Positions 27,241 through 36,148 of a stretch of 64,000 nt of DNA are shown in pieces. Position 1 is the stretch's first letter. Every line of letters begins with the position of its first letter. The DNA is from Acidovorax delafieldii (GTDB lineage Bacteria > Pseudomonadota > Gammaproteobacteria > Burkholderiales > Burkholderiaceae_C). The notes below the pieces were generated by a model that worked only from the letters and a program-made list of their open reading frames with translations, searched no databases and was not told the DNA's origin. Location: assembly GCA_002377855.1 (NCBI GenBank), contig DFQQ01000008.1:62001-126000 (forward strand), written 5' to 3'. A program made the translations under genes and the position numbers.

Positions 27241-28758
27241 ATGAAGATCTTCCAAGCACAGGCTTTGCCGATGTCCGCTTTACTCAAAGATTCAGCGCAA
27301 TCCAGCCCCGCAACACAATGCCCCGCCATCGGCGCAGTGAACGAGAGACTTCGCACAGGAAACCTCTCCTTTCAAGAGGTGTATCACTCCTTGGCCCACG
27401 CCATCCCATCGGATAAAGCAAAGGCCGCGGCGCGCCAACTAATCTACCAGGCCCTGGACGAATCTCACGGTGCGGAAATCGCACTCCCCGCAGATCCCCG
27501 AGACCTCGACGCGTGGATGACGAAAAACACCGATGAAGTCCATCAAGCCTATCAGGGCTATCTGCAGCAGCGCAAAGAGGGGCAAAGCAGAAAGTACTTC
27601 ACCACGTTATCCCATGCGCTTCATTTTCTGAAGCACGTGGCGCCTACGAAACTAGTGGACGGAGCATGGCTCTACGGTTTGACCGCTCACCCGTTCGACC
27701 CCTTGCTATCCCACCTGCTCATTACCTACTTGGAAGAACTAGGCAACGGCGACCAAGCAAAGAACCATGTCGCTATCTATCGGAAGCTATTGAGACAGAA
27801 CGGCATAGAAGCCGCAGAACCCTTAGGCGATGAGTTCTACCAGCAAGGAGCCATACAGCTCGCGCTGGGATGGAATGCCATTGATTTTTTGCCGGAAATT
27901 GTCGGCTTTAACTTGGCATATGAACAGCTTCCCCTTCATCTGTTGATTACCGCGTACGAGCTCAACGAACTGGGCATAGACCCCTATTACTTTGTGCTTC
28001 ACCAGACTATCGACAACTCAGATACGGGTCACGCGATGAGGGCAGTACAAGCGGCATTTGATTGCGCCGCGGGCTTCGTGGACCAAGAAGAGTATTGGAC
28101 AAGGGTTCGCAATGGCGCGGCGTTGGCGAATTACGGAGTTGGCACTGAGGAAATAATTCAAAAATTTCACCTAACTCACGAGGTAGAGGAAATTTTCACC
28201 AAAAAAGCGCGTGCTGGGCGCGGTGCCCATTCCAACTATTGCCGATTCGAAGGACGCAGCGTCAACGAGTGGTTAAGCGACCCAGCGAACATCCCGCAAT
28301 TTTTAGCGACGCTGGAAAACAAAGGATGGATTCAGAAGAACCAATCGCCGACTGAAAGCAAATTCTGGCGCCTGCTCACAGGAGAGAGAGCCGAAATGTT
28401 CGGCGTGTTTTCAGGCTATGAACTCCAGCTCATCCATGACTGGATTTCCGGCGACAGTGTTTGGGGCGCCCGCCGGTACACCGATGTGAGTGAGGCGCCC
28501 CCGGGCACGACCGGTTTGCCTAAGCGTCCCCTCAGCTTTCGGGCAATATCGCGACTCCAAGAAGAAAGAAGAGTGCGCCTCGACCGTGGTAGCCCTGTCA
28601 CCGGGTCGCTGTTGACCGAGCATATAACGTCCGCCGGCGCAGAGAAGCCCCTGGACTTCTTGGTTGGCATGCTGGCACCCGGCCGACACTGGACGCTTGC
28701 AGGAAGCGCGGCCACGCAGGAATATGCGCGAATGGCAGAACTACCCTCCGCCCTTTAG
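27241..28758 (+). CDS. Haem-oxygenase-like diiron oxidase/oxygenase (iron-containing redox enzyme family)
   Basis: The product is 505 residues from ATG 27241 (a TTG four codons earlier and an ATG ten codons later are alternatives). The core carries candidate iron ligands E228 and H233 in AYEQLPLHLL, then E240 and D247 in YELNELGIDPYYF, and H254, D258 and H264 in HQTIDNSDTGHA. This pattern matches the haem-oxygenase-like diiron superfamily that includes UndA, BesC and SznF. These enzymes oxygenate nitrogen or cleave C-C bonds of amino-acid-like substrates. The C-terminal 200 residues are unusual. The gene follows the ATP-grasp gene by 165 nt and has a lower GC content than its neighbours. Confidence 0.8.
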   Translation: MKIFQAQALPMSALLKDSAQSSPATQCPAIGAVNERLRTGNLSFQEVYHSLAHAIPSDKAKAAARQLIYQALDESHGAEIALPADPRDLDAWMTKNTDEVHQAYQGYLQQRKEGQSRKYFTTLSHALHFLKHVAPTKLVDGAWLYGLTAHPFDPLLSHLLITYLEELGNGDQAKNHVAIYRKLLRQNGIEAAEPLGDEFYQQGAIQLALGWNAIDFLPEIVGFNLAYEQLPLHLLITAYELNELGIDPYYFVLHQTIDNSDTGHAMRAVQAAFDCAAGFVDQEEYWTRVRNGAALANYGVGTEEIIQKFHLTHEVEEIFTKKARAGRGAHSNYCRFEGRSVNEWLSDPANIPQFLATLENKGWIQKNQSPTESKFWRLLTGERAEMFGVFSGYELQLIHDWISGDSVWGARRYTDVSEAPPGTTGLPKRPLSFRAISRLQEERRVRLDRGSPVTGSLLTEHITSAGAEKPLDFLVGMLAPGRHWTLAGSAATQEYARMAELPSAL

Positions 28759-29087
28759 GAGGCCTAGCGACTCAAATGCGTTTCGGGATCTCCCAATTAT
28801 TCGCCATGCTGCCGTGCATGTCATTGAATTAGTCTTCATCGTTTTTCGCAGCTATTTTTATTTAGTTGCATTTCCGGCCCAGCGTTGATCATCCTTACCA
28901 GAGTTTTCGTCACCTCTAGGGACCCTCTGCACAAATCGAGCGGTAGGTATGCACAGCGGATCGGGATGGGCTGCAAGGCGCAAAACGGAGCATTAGCCGT
29001 AGCTATTGCGAGTATTTGAAACGCCGCAGACCCCCCGAGACCGCAATGGACACGGCGCAGCGATGCGTGCAGGGGGTTCCTAGGGCT
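28759..29087. other. Intergenic region holding a MITE-like element
   Basis: The first 160 bases are AT-rich (for example TTAGTCTTCATCGTTTTTCG) and contain no gene that I can support. The second half is a 162-bp MITE-like element, listed separately, ending seven bases before the stop codon of the next gene. Confidence 0.6.
28919..29080. mobile_element. MITE-like element B, copy 1
   Basis: This 162-bp stretch is closely similar over its whole length to 56866-57027. Its ends are inverted repeats: GGGACCCTCTGCACAAATC on the left and, read inward from the right, GGAACCCCCTGCACGCATC. It is flanked by CTA and TAG. It is too short to code for a transposase. The pattern fits a miniature element mobilised by an unidentified insertion sequence. 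Confidence 0.75.
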
Positions 29088-29679
29088 TCAGTTATTAGCG
29101 TCGCCAGCTTTTTTAGGGAGGGCACCCGCGGCAATAGCAGGCAGGGTCTCGGCGGAATTTCTCAGGTCGGCAGGTGCAACCAAGGCAAGGTGATCGTTGG
29201 TGATCACGGGGATGAATCCAAGCGGGCCTCGCGCACGGTGAAAATAGGTGCTGAATTTCTCTGCAATCAGCGCAATAGCCTTGTCAAAAAAGACGTTATG
29301 GGATGCTCCTGCGCCGTAATTCAACTCAATTTGGTTCCACCGAATTCTCCACTGCCCTTTGGTCTTTTGTACCCCCACTCGAACGTGCTCATCCAAGCAA
29401 CGACTTTTGAGTTTAAAGAAAAGGGTAATTCCAAAATATACGAATCCATCATCACCAACCTGCAGAGATGGACTGAGCGTGAATGATCCGTCCCTGATGC
29501 GGTCCAGATGCTCATCCAGCGGGTGGAATTCGACGTCTTCAGATCGAGCGCCAAGATACTCGATAAGCTCTACACGAAGTCGCTCGGCAAATAGCTTGCA
29601 CTCATCTTTATATTTGTCGAATTCTCGACACCACGTCTCAGCCTTGTTCTGTAGATCTTCAAAGACGGTGTTTGCCATC
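29088..29679 (-). CDS. Hypothetical protein
   Basis: The product has 197 residues from ATG 29679, preceded by MMFRVAQ in a possible longer form. The N-terminal half is charged and helical (FEDLQNKAETWCREFDKYKD). The middle is beta-like (DGFVYFGITLFFKLKSRCLD, VGVQKTKGQWRIRWNQIELN). The C-terminus has FIPVITNDHLALVAPADLRN. There is no signal peptide or membrane helix. Codon usage is more AT-rich than in core genes, suggesting acquisition. No family recognised. Confidence 0.65.
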
Positions 29680-29726
29680 TGAGCCACCCTAAACATCAAA
29701 CAGTGTAGAACTACAAAAAAGCAAAA

Positions 29727-29972
29727 CTAGTCCCTATTTTTATCATCCACCTCTTCAATCACTGCTTGGCCCAGTCGAGAAGACGGCTTGGCACTCGGCC
29801 TGTCCTCTACCTTACCTATCCGATGGCCGCCGGAATCGACAGCGTCTGCTGGTCCCACTCCAGGAACTTCAGCACTTGGCGAATTGCTCGACGGTACCAG
29901 TGGATGAGGATCTTCTTTGCTCTTCATGCCGTACTGCCCATAATTGTTTTCCGACTTATTTTCTGCGCTCAT
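29727..29972 (-). CDS. Small hydrophilic protein of unknown function
   Basis: The 81-residue product is rich in Ser, Pro, Gly, Asn and charged residues and lacks hydrophobic segments (MSAENKSENNYGQYGMKSKE, then VPGVGPADAVDSGGHRIG). It is probably disordered, like hydrophilin-type stress proteins. It lies 27 nt downstream of the YetF-like gene on the same strand and could be co-expressed. No family recognised. Confidence 0.5.
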   Translation of the reverse strand: MSAENKSENNYGQYGMKSKEDPHPLVPSSNSPSAEVPGVGPADAVDSGGHRIGKVEDRPSAKPSSRLGQAVIEEVDDKNRD

Positions 29973-29999
29973 AAATACCCTTTGGTAATTAATTTGTCT

Positions 30000-30470
30000 T
30001 TATGTTCTGCCAGAATTTTTAAGAATACTGATTTGGCCATCAGCCTCAAGAAATGAGCAACGCATTTCTTGGAGGTCACAATCTGCCTCCCTCAACGCCC
30101 GCTCAACGTCATCCACAGGCACATGATTCTTCTTCATTACGTCACTAAACAATTTTCCATCCGCACCAATCAATACAGGCCTACCTTCTACTATCGACTG
30201 TGCCCATTTACTGCGCGCCGTGATAGTAGCAACAAATACATTCAACCCAATCAAAGTGGCGGCAGATAGAAGGCCAGCAGTAACTGATTTCTCCTCTCCA
30301 TTCAGCCCAGAAGAGACGGATTCGCTCAACAACATCACTACCAAGAGATCAAATGGAGTGAATTGCCCTACGGTTCGCTTGCCGGAAAGACGCACAAGCA
30401 CCAGCAGTACCACATAAATAACCAAGGCCCTTACAGGCAAATCCCACCATGCGCCCTCTAGCTGAAACAT
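30000..30470 (-). CDS. DUF421/YetF-like membrane protein
   Basis: The product has 156 residues. Two or three membrane helices (LPVRALVIYVVLLVLVRLSG, TAGLLSAATLIGLNVFVATI) frame the conserved GKRTVGQFTPFDLLVVMLLSE, followed by a cytoplasmic YetF domain with EGRPVLIGADGKLF and ALREADCDLQEMRCSFLEAD. DUF421 proteins are linked to envelope or spore stress, with no established activity. It is divergent from the ferritin-like gene (181 nt between starts). Confidence 0.88.
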   Translation of the reverse strand: MFQLEGAWWDLPVRALVIYVVLLVLVRLSGKRTVGQFTPFDLLVVMLLSESVSSGLNGEEKSVTAGLLSAATLIGLNVFVATITARSKWAQSIVEGRPVLIGADGKLFSDVMKKNHVPVDDVERALREADCDLQEMRCSFLEADGQISILKNSGRT

Positions 30471-30651
30471 TGCGGCCCCTCACCCAACTGATGGCCTTCA
30501 ATATCCCTCTGCTCTCGAATCCTTTGTGTAGGAAAAAAGCGCTCGCGAACAATGAGTCAATCCTACATGGAGCAGCCCAGCTACCGCTTAAAAAGGGTGG
30601 ACCTCCTTTTTCAGGAGTTTCGTGTTTTCACTTTGATTACTGGAGTTATCC

Positions 30652-31263
30652 ATGGCAAAAAATCCAACCTACGATGCAGCCCAACTGCAAGACCTGCTTC
30701 TCCAGATGATGGAGACGGAGCTGGGCGGCGAACAGGTGTACCGTGCAGCCATTTCCTGCGCAATCAACCCCGATTTAAAGAAGGAATTCGAAGAATATCT
30801 GGAGGAAACACTTGGCCACCAGAACGTGGTCAGGACCCTGTGCGAAGAGCTTGGCGTGGATCCTGATGGGTTAAGCCCCAGTAGAAGCGTCGTTCAACAT
30901 ATTGGGCAGTCGCTCGTCAAAGCGATGGAACTCGCCAAAAGCAACGGTTCGCCTGCCGCTGCACAACTTGTAGCTTGCGAGTGTGTGGTCCATGCAGAAA
31001 CCAAGGACCACGCAAATTGGGAACTGCTAGGCAAAGTGGCCGACGCAGCAGTGGGCCCTGAAAAGAAGGCCCTGAAAGCCGCCCATGAAAAAGTGGAAAA
31101 AGATGAGGACCACCATCTTTATCACTCCCAGGGGTGGTGCCGCGAGCTTGCTATCGAGAACCTAGGTATGCCCGCCGTCTTGCCACCGCCCGAGGAGGTC
31201 AAACAGGTGGAGACAGCCATTGGCGCTTCCCGAGCAGAGCAACAGCGCACTTCGATGCTCTAG
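30652..31263 (+). CDS. Ferritin-like domain protein
   Basis: The 203-residue product is a mainly helical bundle with paired carboxylate and His positions: QMMETELGGEQVYRAA, YLEETLGHQNVV, CECVVHAETKDHANW and EKVEKDEDHHLYH. These spacings (E, ExxxH, E, H) suit a diiron ferritin-like site. The exact subfamily is unclear. Together with katE and the YetF-like gene it suggests an oxidative-stress role; this is inference. Start ATG 30652. Confidence 0.75.
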   Translation: MAKNPTYDAAQLQDLLLQMMETELGGEQVYRAAISCAINPDLKKEFEEYLEETLGHQNVVRTLCEELGVDPDGLSPSRSVVQHIGQSLVKAMELAKSNGSPAAAQLVACECVVHAETKDHANWELLGKVADAAVGPEKKALKAAHEKVEKDEDHHLYHSQGWCRELAIENLGMPAVLPPPEEVKQVETAIGASRAEQQRTSML

Positions 31264-31601
31264 CCATGGGACGCGCGGTGTTCTCCACCCTTGTGCGCCC
31301 TTCAGCAGAACACCGGGCGCCACCCAACTCCTGGAGTGCTGAGGGAAAGCCTGGCGGAATCAGCCCGTTGCTCGACGCGCAGAGATCAAAGGAGCGACCC
31401 CGCGCTTCCTGGCGCCATGGACTGCGTAACTGCATCGGCAGTAGACTCGAATTGTGGAGTTTCAGGGGTCTTTGACCCCATCGTCGTAGACAGGCCCTAT
31501 CGCAGTACAGCCGCGCGTCTGATCGGGCGTGGCCGCAACTGCATCCACAATTGCATAGCGCAATGTCGGCACAGTTTGGCAAAGAAGTTGAAAGCCGAAT
31601 A
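31264..31601. other. Gene-free region before tRNA-Ser
   Basis: About 340 bases between the ferritin-like gene and the tRNA-Ser terminator. Short open frames are present on both strands, but none has a ribosome-binding site or recognisable product. No repeat of the tRNA-Ser 3' end was found, so I see no attachment site. Confidence 0.5.
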
Positions 31602-31638
31602 CAAAAAAAGCCTAAGTGAATTACTCACTTAGGCTTTG
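31602..31638 (-). terminator. Terminator of tRNA-Ser
   Basis: On the minus strand the stem AAAGCCTAAGTGA and its complement, around a short loop, is followed by a run of seven T. It lies right after the CCA end of tRNA-Ser. Confidence 0.85.
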
Positions 31639-31641
31639 TAT

Positions 31642-31734
31642 TGGCGGAAACGGAGGGATTCGAACCCTCGATGAGGCTCTACACCCCATACTCCCTTAGC
31701 AGGGGAGCACCTTCGGCCACTCGGTCACGTTTCC
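31642..31734 (-). tRNA. tRNA-Ser (anticodon GCT)
   Basis: On the minus strand the acceptor arm GGAAACG pairs with CGTTTCC, the D loop has CCGAGTGGCCGAAGG, the anticodon arm is CTCCC-CTGCTAA-GGGAG with anticodon GCT, a long variable arm follows as expected for serine tRNAs, and the T arm has GTTCGAATCC. CCA is encoded. It reads AGC/AGU codons. Confidence 0.97.
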
Positions 31735-31888
31735 AATCCCGCTATTATGCCTTATTTCTGGAGCATTCCAGCGAAAACCCAGCCTCATCGCGTACGGTTG
31801 TGAATGATGGCCAGTTCGCCTGGCCGCAGGGCACCGTTGCGGCGTTTGGACGCTTGGCACACGGCCTCACAAACCAATATCGATCAAG

Positions 31889-32857
31889 CTACGCACTGCA
31901 CCAATTGAGTACGGCCCCGTGACGGACCACAAACCCTCGCCCTACCTTGAGCCGTAAGCGATGGCCCCGGGTGGTGCAGGCGGCCACTTGGTCCAGCAAT
32001 TCCGACAACTGGGCTGCCGAAGGCGTGGTTTGGTGAAGCAAACGCAGCCAGTAGCGCAAAACATTGGCCTGCCGCGCTCTGGTCAGCGCTTGCACGGCCC
32101 TGATCTGTGGGGGGCTGCCAATCGCGAGCAGATCTTGATGGGCGATCTCCTGCAGCAATTCGTCGGCCTGAGCAGCGTGCGATGCAGCGCGGCCAAACGT
32201 ATCCCGGAACGCCGGAAACACCGCTTCCACCGCAGGCAATAGTTTTGCGCGAATGCGATTGCGCGTGAAGCGTTCGTCGGAATTGCTCGGGTCTTCGACC
32301 CAGGGCTGCCCCGTACCCAGCAACCACTCGCGCACATCGCGGCCTGCTACACGAAGCCATGGCCTGTGCCACTGCCGCCCTGCCCGCTCCCACCGGGCTG
32401 GCATGGCGGCGAGACCCGCAACCCCAGCCCCTCTGGAGAGGGCCAGCAGCATTGTCTCTACCTGGTCATCGGCATGTTGCGCCAGCGCTATGGACTTGAC
32501 CGCAGCAAGTACGGGGTCCCCTGCCAATGCGGCGTCAAATGCCTGGTAACGTGCTTGGCGCGCGGCGTCCTCGGGGCTTTGTCCGCTGGCGTGGCGCCCG
32601 TCTACATGTTGCACCACCAATGGCACATCCAATGTGCTGCAGACTTGGACACAATGCGCCTCGAAAGAGGCTGCAGCCGCCTGCAACCCATGGTTGACAT
32701 GGATGGCGTACACCTGCCCCGGCCACTTCCGTGCAACGGCCAAGAGCAGCGCGGTGGAATCCGCTCCGCCACTGAGCCCAACCGCGAGAGGCAAATCGGC
32801 CGTGAAGGCGGCAATGGCTGTGTCTACAGTGAGCGTCATGCCAGCACCTTCTGACAT
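31889..32857 (-). CDS. tilS: tRNA(Ile)-lysidine synthase
   Basis: The product has 322 residues. The PP-loop is GLSGGADSTALLLA, followed by YAIHVNHGL, EDAARQARYQAF, ALAQHADDQVETMLLALSRG and EDPSNSDERFTRNRIR, all TilS blocks. It modifies the wobble C of tRNA-Ile (CAU) to lysidine. The protein is shorter than the E. coli enzyme and lacks the usual small C-terminal domain, which is common in betaproteobacteria. ATG 32857 has GGAG seven bases upstream. It follows accA on the same strand, across a terminator. Confidence 0.94.
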   Translation of the reverse strand: MSEGAGMTLTVDTAIAAFTADLPLAVGLSGGADSTALLLAVARKWPGQVYAIHVNHGLQAAAASFEAHCVQVCSTLDVPLVVQHVDGRHASGQSPEDAARQARYQAFDAALAGDPVLAAVKSIALAQHADDQVETMLLALSRGAGVAGLAAMPARWERAGRQWHRPWLRVAGRDVREWLLGTGQPWVEDPSNSDERFTRNRIRAKLLPAVEAVFPAFRDTFGRAASHAAQADELLQEIAHQDLLAIGSPPQIRAVQALTRARQANVLRYWLRLLHQTTPSAAQLSELLDQVAACTTRGHRLRLKVGRGFVVRHGAVLNWCSA

Positions 32858-32914
32858 TGATTCGCTCCAATCCCGCGGGCACCGCCCTCCGACAATGACC
32901 AGCCGGGTGGCATA

Positions 32915-32940
32915 AATGCAAAAGCCCCTTTCGGGGCTTT
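32915..32940 (-). terminator. Hairpin terminator between accA and tilS
   Basis: AAAGCCCC-TTTC-GGGGCTTT at 32921-32940 forms an eight-base stem with a four-base loop; read on the minus strand it is followed by TTGCATTT. It would end the accA transcript, so tilS may have its own promoter. Confidence 0.75.
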
Positions 32941-32986
32941 GGCTGGGGTGTGATCAAGAGGAATAATCACGCGCGCTGATACACAC

Positions 32987-33964
32987 TCAACGGCTGTCCG
33001 CCTTGGTATCACTGAAGCGGCCATAGCTTTGCAGGCGGTCGTAGCGACGATCCAGCAGGTCTTTCGTCTTGAGATCCGCCACCTGACGGAAAGCGTCGCC
33101 CAAAGCGCGCTTGAGGAATGCGGCCATCTGCTTGTGGTCTCGATGTGCGCCACCGACCGGTTCGCTCACGATCTTGTCCACCAGGCCCAAGGCCTTGAGG
33201 CGGTGAGCGGTGATGCCCAGGGCGTCGGCGGCCTCCTGCGCCTTGTCACTGGTCTTCCACAGAATGGAGGCGCAACCCTCTGGGCTGATGACGGAGTACA
33301 CAGCGTATTGCAGCATCACAACCTGATCGGCCACGCTGATGGCCAGCGCCCCACCCGAGCCGCCTTCGCCAATGATGGTGGTAATGATGGGTACTTCGAG
33401 TTGTGCCATCTCGAAGATGTTGCGACCGATGGCTTCGGACTGACCTCGCTCTTCGGCATCAATGCCTGGGTAGGCACCGGGCGTATCCACAAAAGTGAAC
33501 ACCGGCAGCTTGAACTTCTCGGCCGTCTTCATCAGACGCAGCGCTTTTCGGTAGCCCTCGGGCTTGCTCATGCCAAAGTTGCGCATGGCCCGTTCTTTGG
33601 TGTCTCGGCCCTTTTGGTGGCCCAGCACCATGCAGGCGTGGCCATTGAAGCGGGCCAATCCACCCACGATGGACAGGTCGTCGGCGTAATGGCGGTCTCC
33701 GTGCAACTCAACAAAATCAGTAAAGATGTCGCGCACATAGTCAAGCGTGTAAGGGCGCTCGGGGTGGCGGGCAATCTTGGTGATTTGCCAGGGACTCAAC
33801 TCGCTGTAAATGTCTTTGGTGAGCTGCTGACTTTTCTTGCTCAGCTGGTCGATTTCTTCAGAAATATCGACAGCGCTTTCGGTCTGCACGTAGCGCAGTT
33901 CTTCGATTTTGGATTCCAGCTCGGCAATCGGCTGTTCGAAATCCAGAAAGGTTTTTTTCGCCAA
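32987..33964 (-). CDS. accA: Acetyl-CoA carboxylase carboxyltransferase subunit alpha
   Basis: The product has 325 residues. It reads KKTFLDFEQPIAELESKIEE, then GDRHYADDLSIVGGLARFNG, RNFGMSKPEGYRKALRLM, FVDTPGAYPGIDAEERGQSE and IIGEGGSGGALAISVADQV, the AccA signature. With AccD it transfers carboxyl from biotin to acetyl-CoA to make malonyl-CoA. The start is a TTG at 33964: it matches the family N-terminus and has AAGGAG eight bases upstream, while no ATG fits. Confidence 0.96.
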   Translation of the reverse strand: MAKKTFLDFEQPIAELESKIEELRYVQTESAVDISEEIDQLSKKSQQLTKDIYSELSPWQITKIARHPERPYTLDYVRDIFTDFVELHGDRHYADDLSIVGGLARFNGHACMVLGHQKGRDTKERAMRNFGMSKPEGYRKALRLMKTAEKFKLPVFTFVDTPGAYPGIDAEERGQSEAIGRNIFEMAQLEVPIITTIIGEGGSGGALAISVADQVVMLQYAVYSVISPEGCASILWKTSDKAQEAADALGITAHRLKALGLVDKIVSEPVGGAHRDHKQMAAFLKRALGDAFRQVADLKTKDLLDRRYDRLQSYGRFSDTKADSR

Positions 33965-34051
33965 CGTTTTTCTCCTTAGGTCGCGCTTTGAAGGGCGGCC
34001 ACAAATGGCACGCACTGTAACCGATGCCAGGCAACGGTCGGTTGCCCGCTA

Positions 34052-34726
34052 TCAATCTGCGACGGGTGCCGGGTCCAGCGACCGCCAAATATACCAAGTC
34101 GCCACGCTGCACCAAGGCTTCCAGGCCTCGGCCACTTCGCGGGCGTCACTGCGGCTGACCAACTCTCCCGAAAAATAGTTCTGACTGATTCCCGTGATCA
34201 GCCCCGGGTCGTCCAGCGGCAACACATTCGGGCGCTGCAGATAGAAGATCAGGAACATTTCGGCTGTCCAACGGCCGATGCCGCGGATATCCACCAGTTC
34301 CGCGATGATTGCCTCATCGTCCATGGACTCCCAGTCCTTGACGTGCAGCTTGCCATTGTCAAAGTGCAGCGCCAGATCCACGAGGTAGTCGATTTTGCGG
34401 GCCGATAGGCCTGCCGCGCGCATGTCGTCTACCTTGAGCTTGAGCACACTGGCCGGGCTCAGGTTGCGCGACAGCGCGGCAAACCGTTCCCACACGGCTT
34501 GTGCGGCTTTGACCGACGCCTGCTGCCCCACGATGCTGCGCGCCAAGGTAGTGAAAGCATCTCTGCGGGTTTGCAGGGCCGCGTCGCCAAACTGCGGGAT
34601 CAGGCGTTTCATCACCCGGTCTTTTTTGACCAAGTGTTTGCAGGCCTCGGCCCAGTAGCCGGGCGTTGCAAGCCCGGGCGAAACTTCGTTCACCTCGGCC
34701 GATGCTATTTTTTTAGTAGCTGCCAC
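34052..34726 (-). CDS. DNA-3-methyladenine glycosylase-type HhH-GPD protein
   Basis: The product has 224 residues. The core reads RDAFTTLARSIVGQQASVKA, then AAGLSARKIDYLVDLALHF and the helix-hairpin-helix LVDIRGIGRWTAEMFLIFYL with the catalytic Asp region VLPLDDPGL. This is the AlkA/Mag-like base-excision family, removing alkylated purines. The annotated GTG start and residues MAATKKIASA are written by half of a dispersed palindromic repeat, so the N-terminus may be an add-on, with the true domain beginning near GYWAEAC. Confidence 0.9.
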   Translation of the reverse strand: MAATKKIASAEVNEVSPGLATPGYWAEACKHLVKKDRVMKRLIPQFGDAALQTRRDAFTTLARSIVGQQASVKAAQAVWERFAALSRNLSPASVLKLKVDDMRAAGLSARKIDYLVDLALHFDNGKLHVKDWESMDDEAIIAELVDIRGIGRWTAEMFLIFYLQRPNVLPLDDPGLITGISQNYFSGELVSRSDAREVAEAWKPWCSVATWYIWRSLDPAPVAD

Positions 34727-34771
34727 CGCTCATCCTGTCTGCCCTGATGGCGGTTTCATTCACACAAACGC

Positions 34772-36148
34772 TCACTGTGCGGCTTCCCAGGTAGTGCCTG
34801 CGGGAGAATCCTTGAGCACGATGCCCTGGGACAGCAGCGCCTGGCGAATGCGATCGGCCTCGGCAAAATCCTTGGTCGCCTTGGCGGCAGCGCGAGCAGC
34901 AATTTGCGCCTGAATGACCGACTCGTCCAGCACAGCACCCGCCTGCAAAAAAGCCTTGGGATCGCCCTGCAGCAGACCGAGGCACTGGGCCAAGCCTTTG
35001 AGCAGGCCTGCCAGCTCGGCAGACCGCGTCTTGTTGACCTCACCTGCCAGTTCAAACAGCACTGCGACAGCTTCGGGCGTGCCGAAGTCCTCGTCCATCG
35101 CTGACTTGAAGCGTGCCGCATAAGCATGCTTCCAGTCCACCGCCACAGCAGCAGGCTCCACCAGACTCAGCGCGGTGTAAAGACGCTTGAGCGCTTGTCG
35201 TGCATCGTCCAGATGCGCGTCGCTGTAATTGAGAGCGCTGCGGTAGTGGGCACGCACGATGAAAAAGCGCACCGTCTCTGCGTCGTACTGCTGGAGCACG
35301 TCGCGGATGGTGAAGAAGTTGCCCAGGCTCTTGGACATCTTCTCGTTGTCGACCCGCACGAATCCGTTGTGCACCCAGAACTTGGCAAGCGGCTTCCCCG
35401 TCGCGCCTTCGCTTTGGGCAATTTCGTTCTCGTGGTGAGGGAATTGAAGGTCCGCGCCGCCGCCGTGGATGTCGAACGTCTCACCCAGCGTGGCGCAGCT
35501 CATGGCCGAGCACTCGATGTGCCAGCCAGGACGGCCGGTTCCGAAATCGCTGGCCCACTTGGCGTCTTCCGGCTCATCGGCCTTTGCAGATTTCCACAGC
35601 ACGAAGTCGAGCGGGTCTTCCTTGCCGTCTTGCACGGCCACCCGCTCGCCCGCACGCAGTTCATCGAGCGATTTGCCCGACAGCTTGCCGTAGCCCTCAA
35701 ACTTGCGCACGGAATAGTTCACGTCGCCATTGCCAGCCCGGTAGGCAAGGCCCTTGCCTTCCAGCTGGCCGATCAGCGAGAGCATTTGCGGCACGTACTC
35801 TGTGGCGCGCGGCTCTACCGAGGGAGGCTCGATGCCCAGGGCACCGATGTCCTGGTGCATGGCGGCAATCATCTCGTCGGTGAGCTGGCGGATGGTGATG
35901 CCACGCTCGAGCGCGCGTTTGATGATCTTGTCGTCGATGTCGGTGATGTTGCGCACGTAGGTCACGCGCATGCCGCTGGCCTTCAGCCAGCGCTGCACTA
36001 CATCAAACGCCATCATCATTCTGGCGTGGCCAATGTGGCACAGGTCATAAATGGTCATGCCGCAGACGTACATGCGGACGTGACCAGGTTCGAGCGGGGA
36101 AAAGTCTTCCAATGCACGCGACAGCGTGTTGTAGATGCGCAAACTCAT
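34772..36148 (-). CDS. cysS: Cysteinyl-tRNA synthetase
   Basis: The product has 458 residues, the standard length. The class I motif appears as LCHIGHARMMMAFDVVQRWL, with the zinc-ligand Cys in RMYVCGMTIYD; further blocks are GRPGWHIECSAM, IHGGGADLQFPHHENEIAQS and the KMSKS motif in NEKMSKSLGNFFT. It charges tRNA-Cys in the cytoplasm. It is upstream of the glycosylase gene on the same strand and divergent from a TPR protein gene. Confidence 0.97.
   Translation of the reverse strand: MSLRIYNTLSRALEDFSPLEPGHVRMYVCGMTIYDLCHIGHARMMMAFDVVQRWLKASGMRVTYVRNITDIDDKIIKRALERGITIRQLTDEMIAAMHQDIGALGIEPPSVEPRATEYVPQMLSLIGQLEGKGLAYRAGNGDVNYSVRKFEGYGKLSGKSLDELRAGERVAVQDGKEDPLDFVLWKSAKADEPEDAKWASDFGTGRPGWHIECSAMSCATLGETFDIHGGGADLQFPHHENEIAQSEGATGKPLAKFWVHNGFVRVDNEKMSKSLGNFFTIRDVLQQYDAETVRFFIVRAHYRSALNYSDAHLDDARQALKRLYTALSLVEPAAVAVDWKHAYAARFKSAMDEDFGTPEAVAVLFELAGEVNKTRSAELAGLLKGLAQCLGLLQGDPKAFLQAGAVLDESVIQAQIAARAAAKATKDFAEADRIRQALLSQGIVLKDSPAGTTWEAAQ

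Noticed and set aside
31642..31734. tRNA-Ser as an integration site for a genomic island
   Set aside because: No repeat of the tRNA 3' end and no integrase gene were found within the window; the idea remains only as a weak note.
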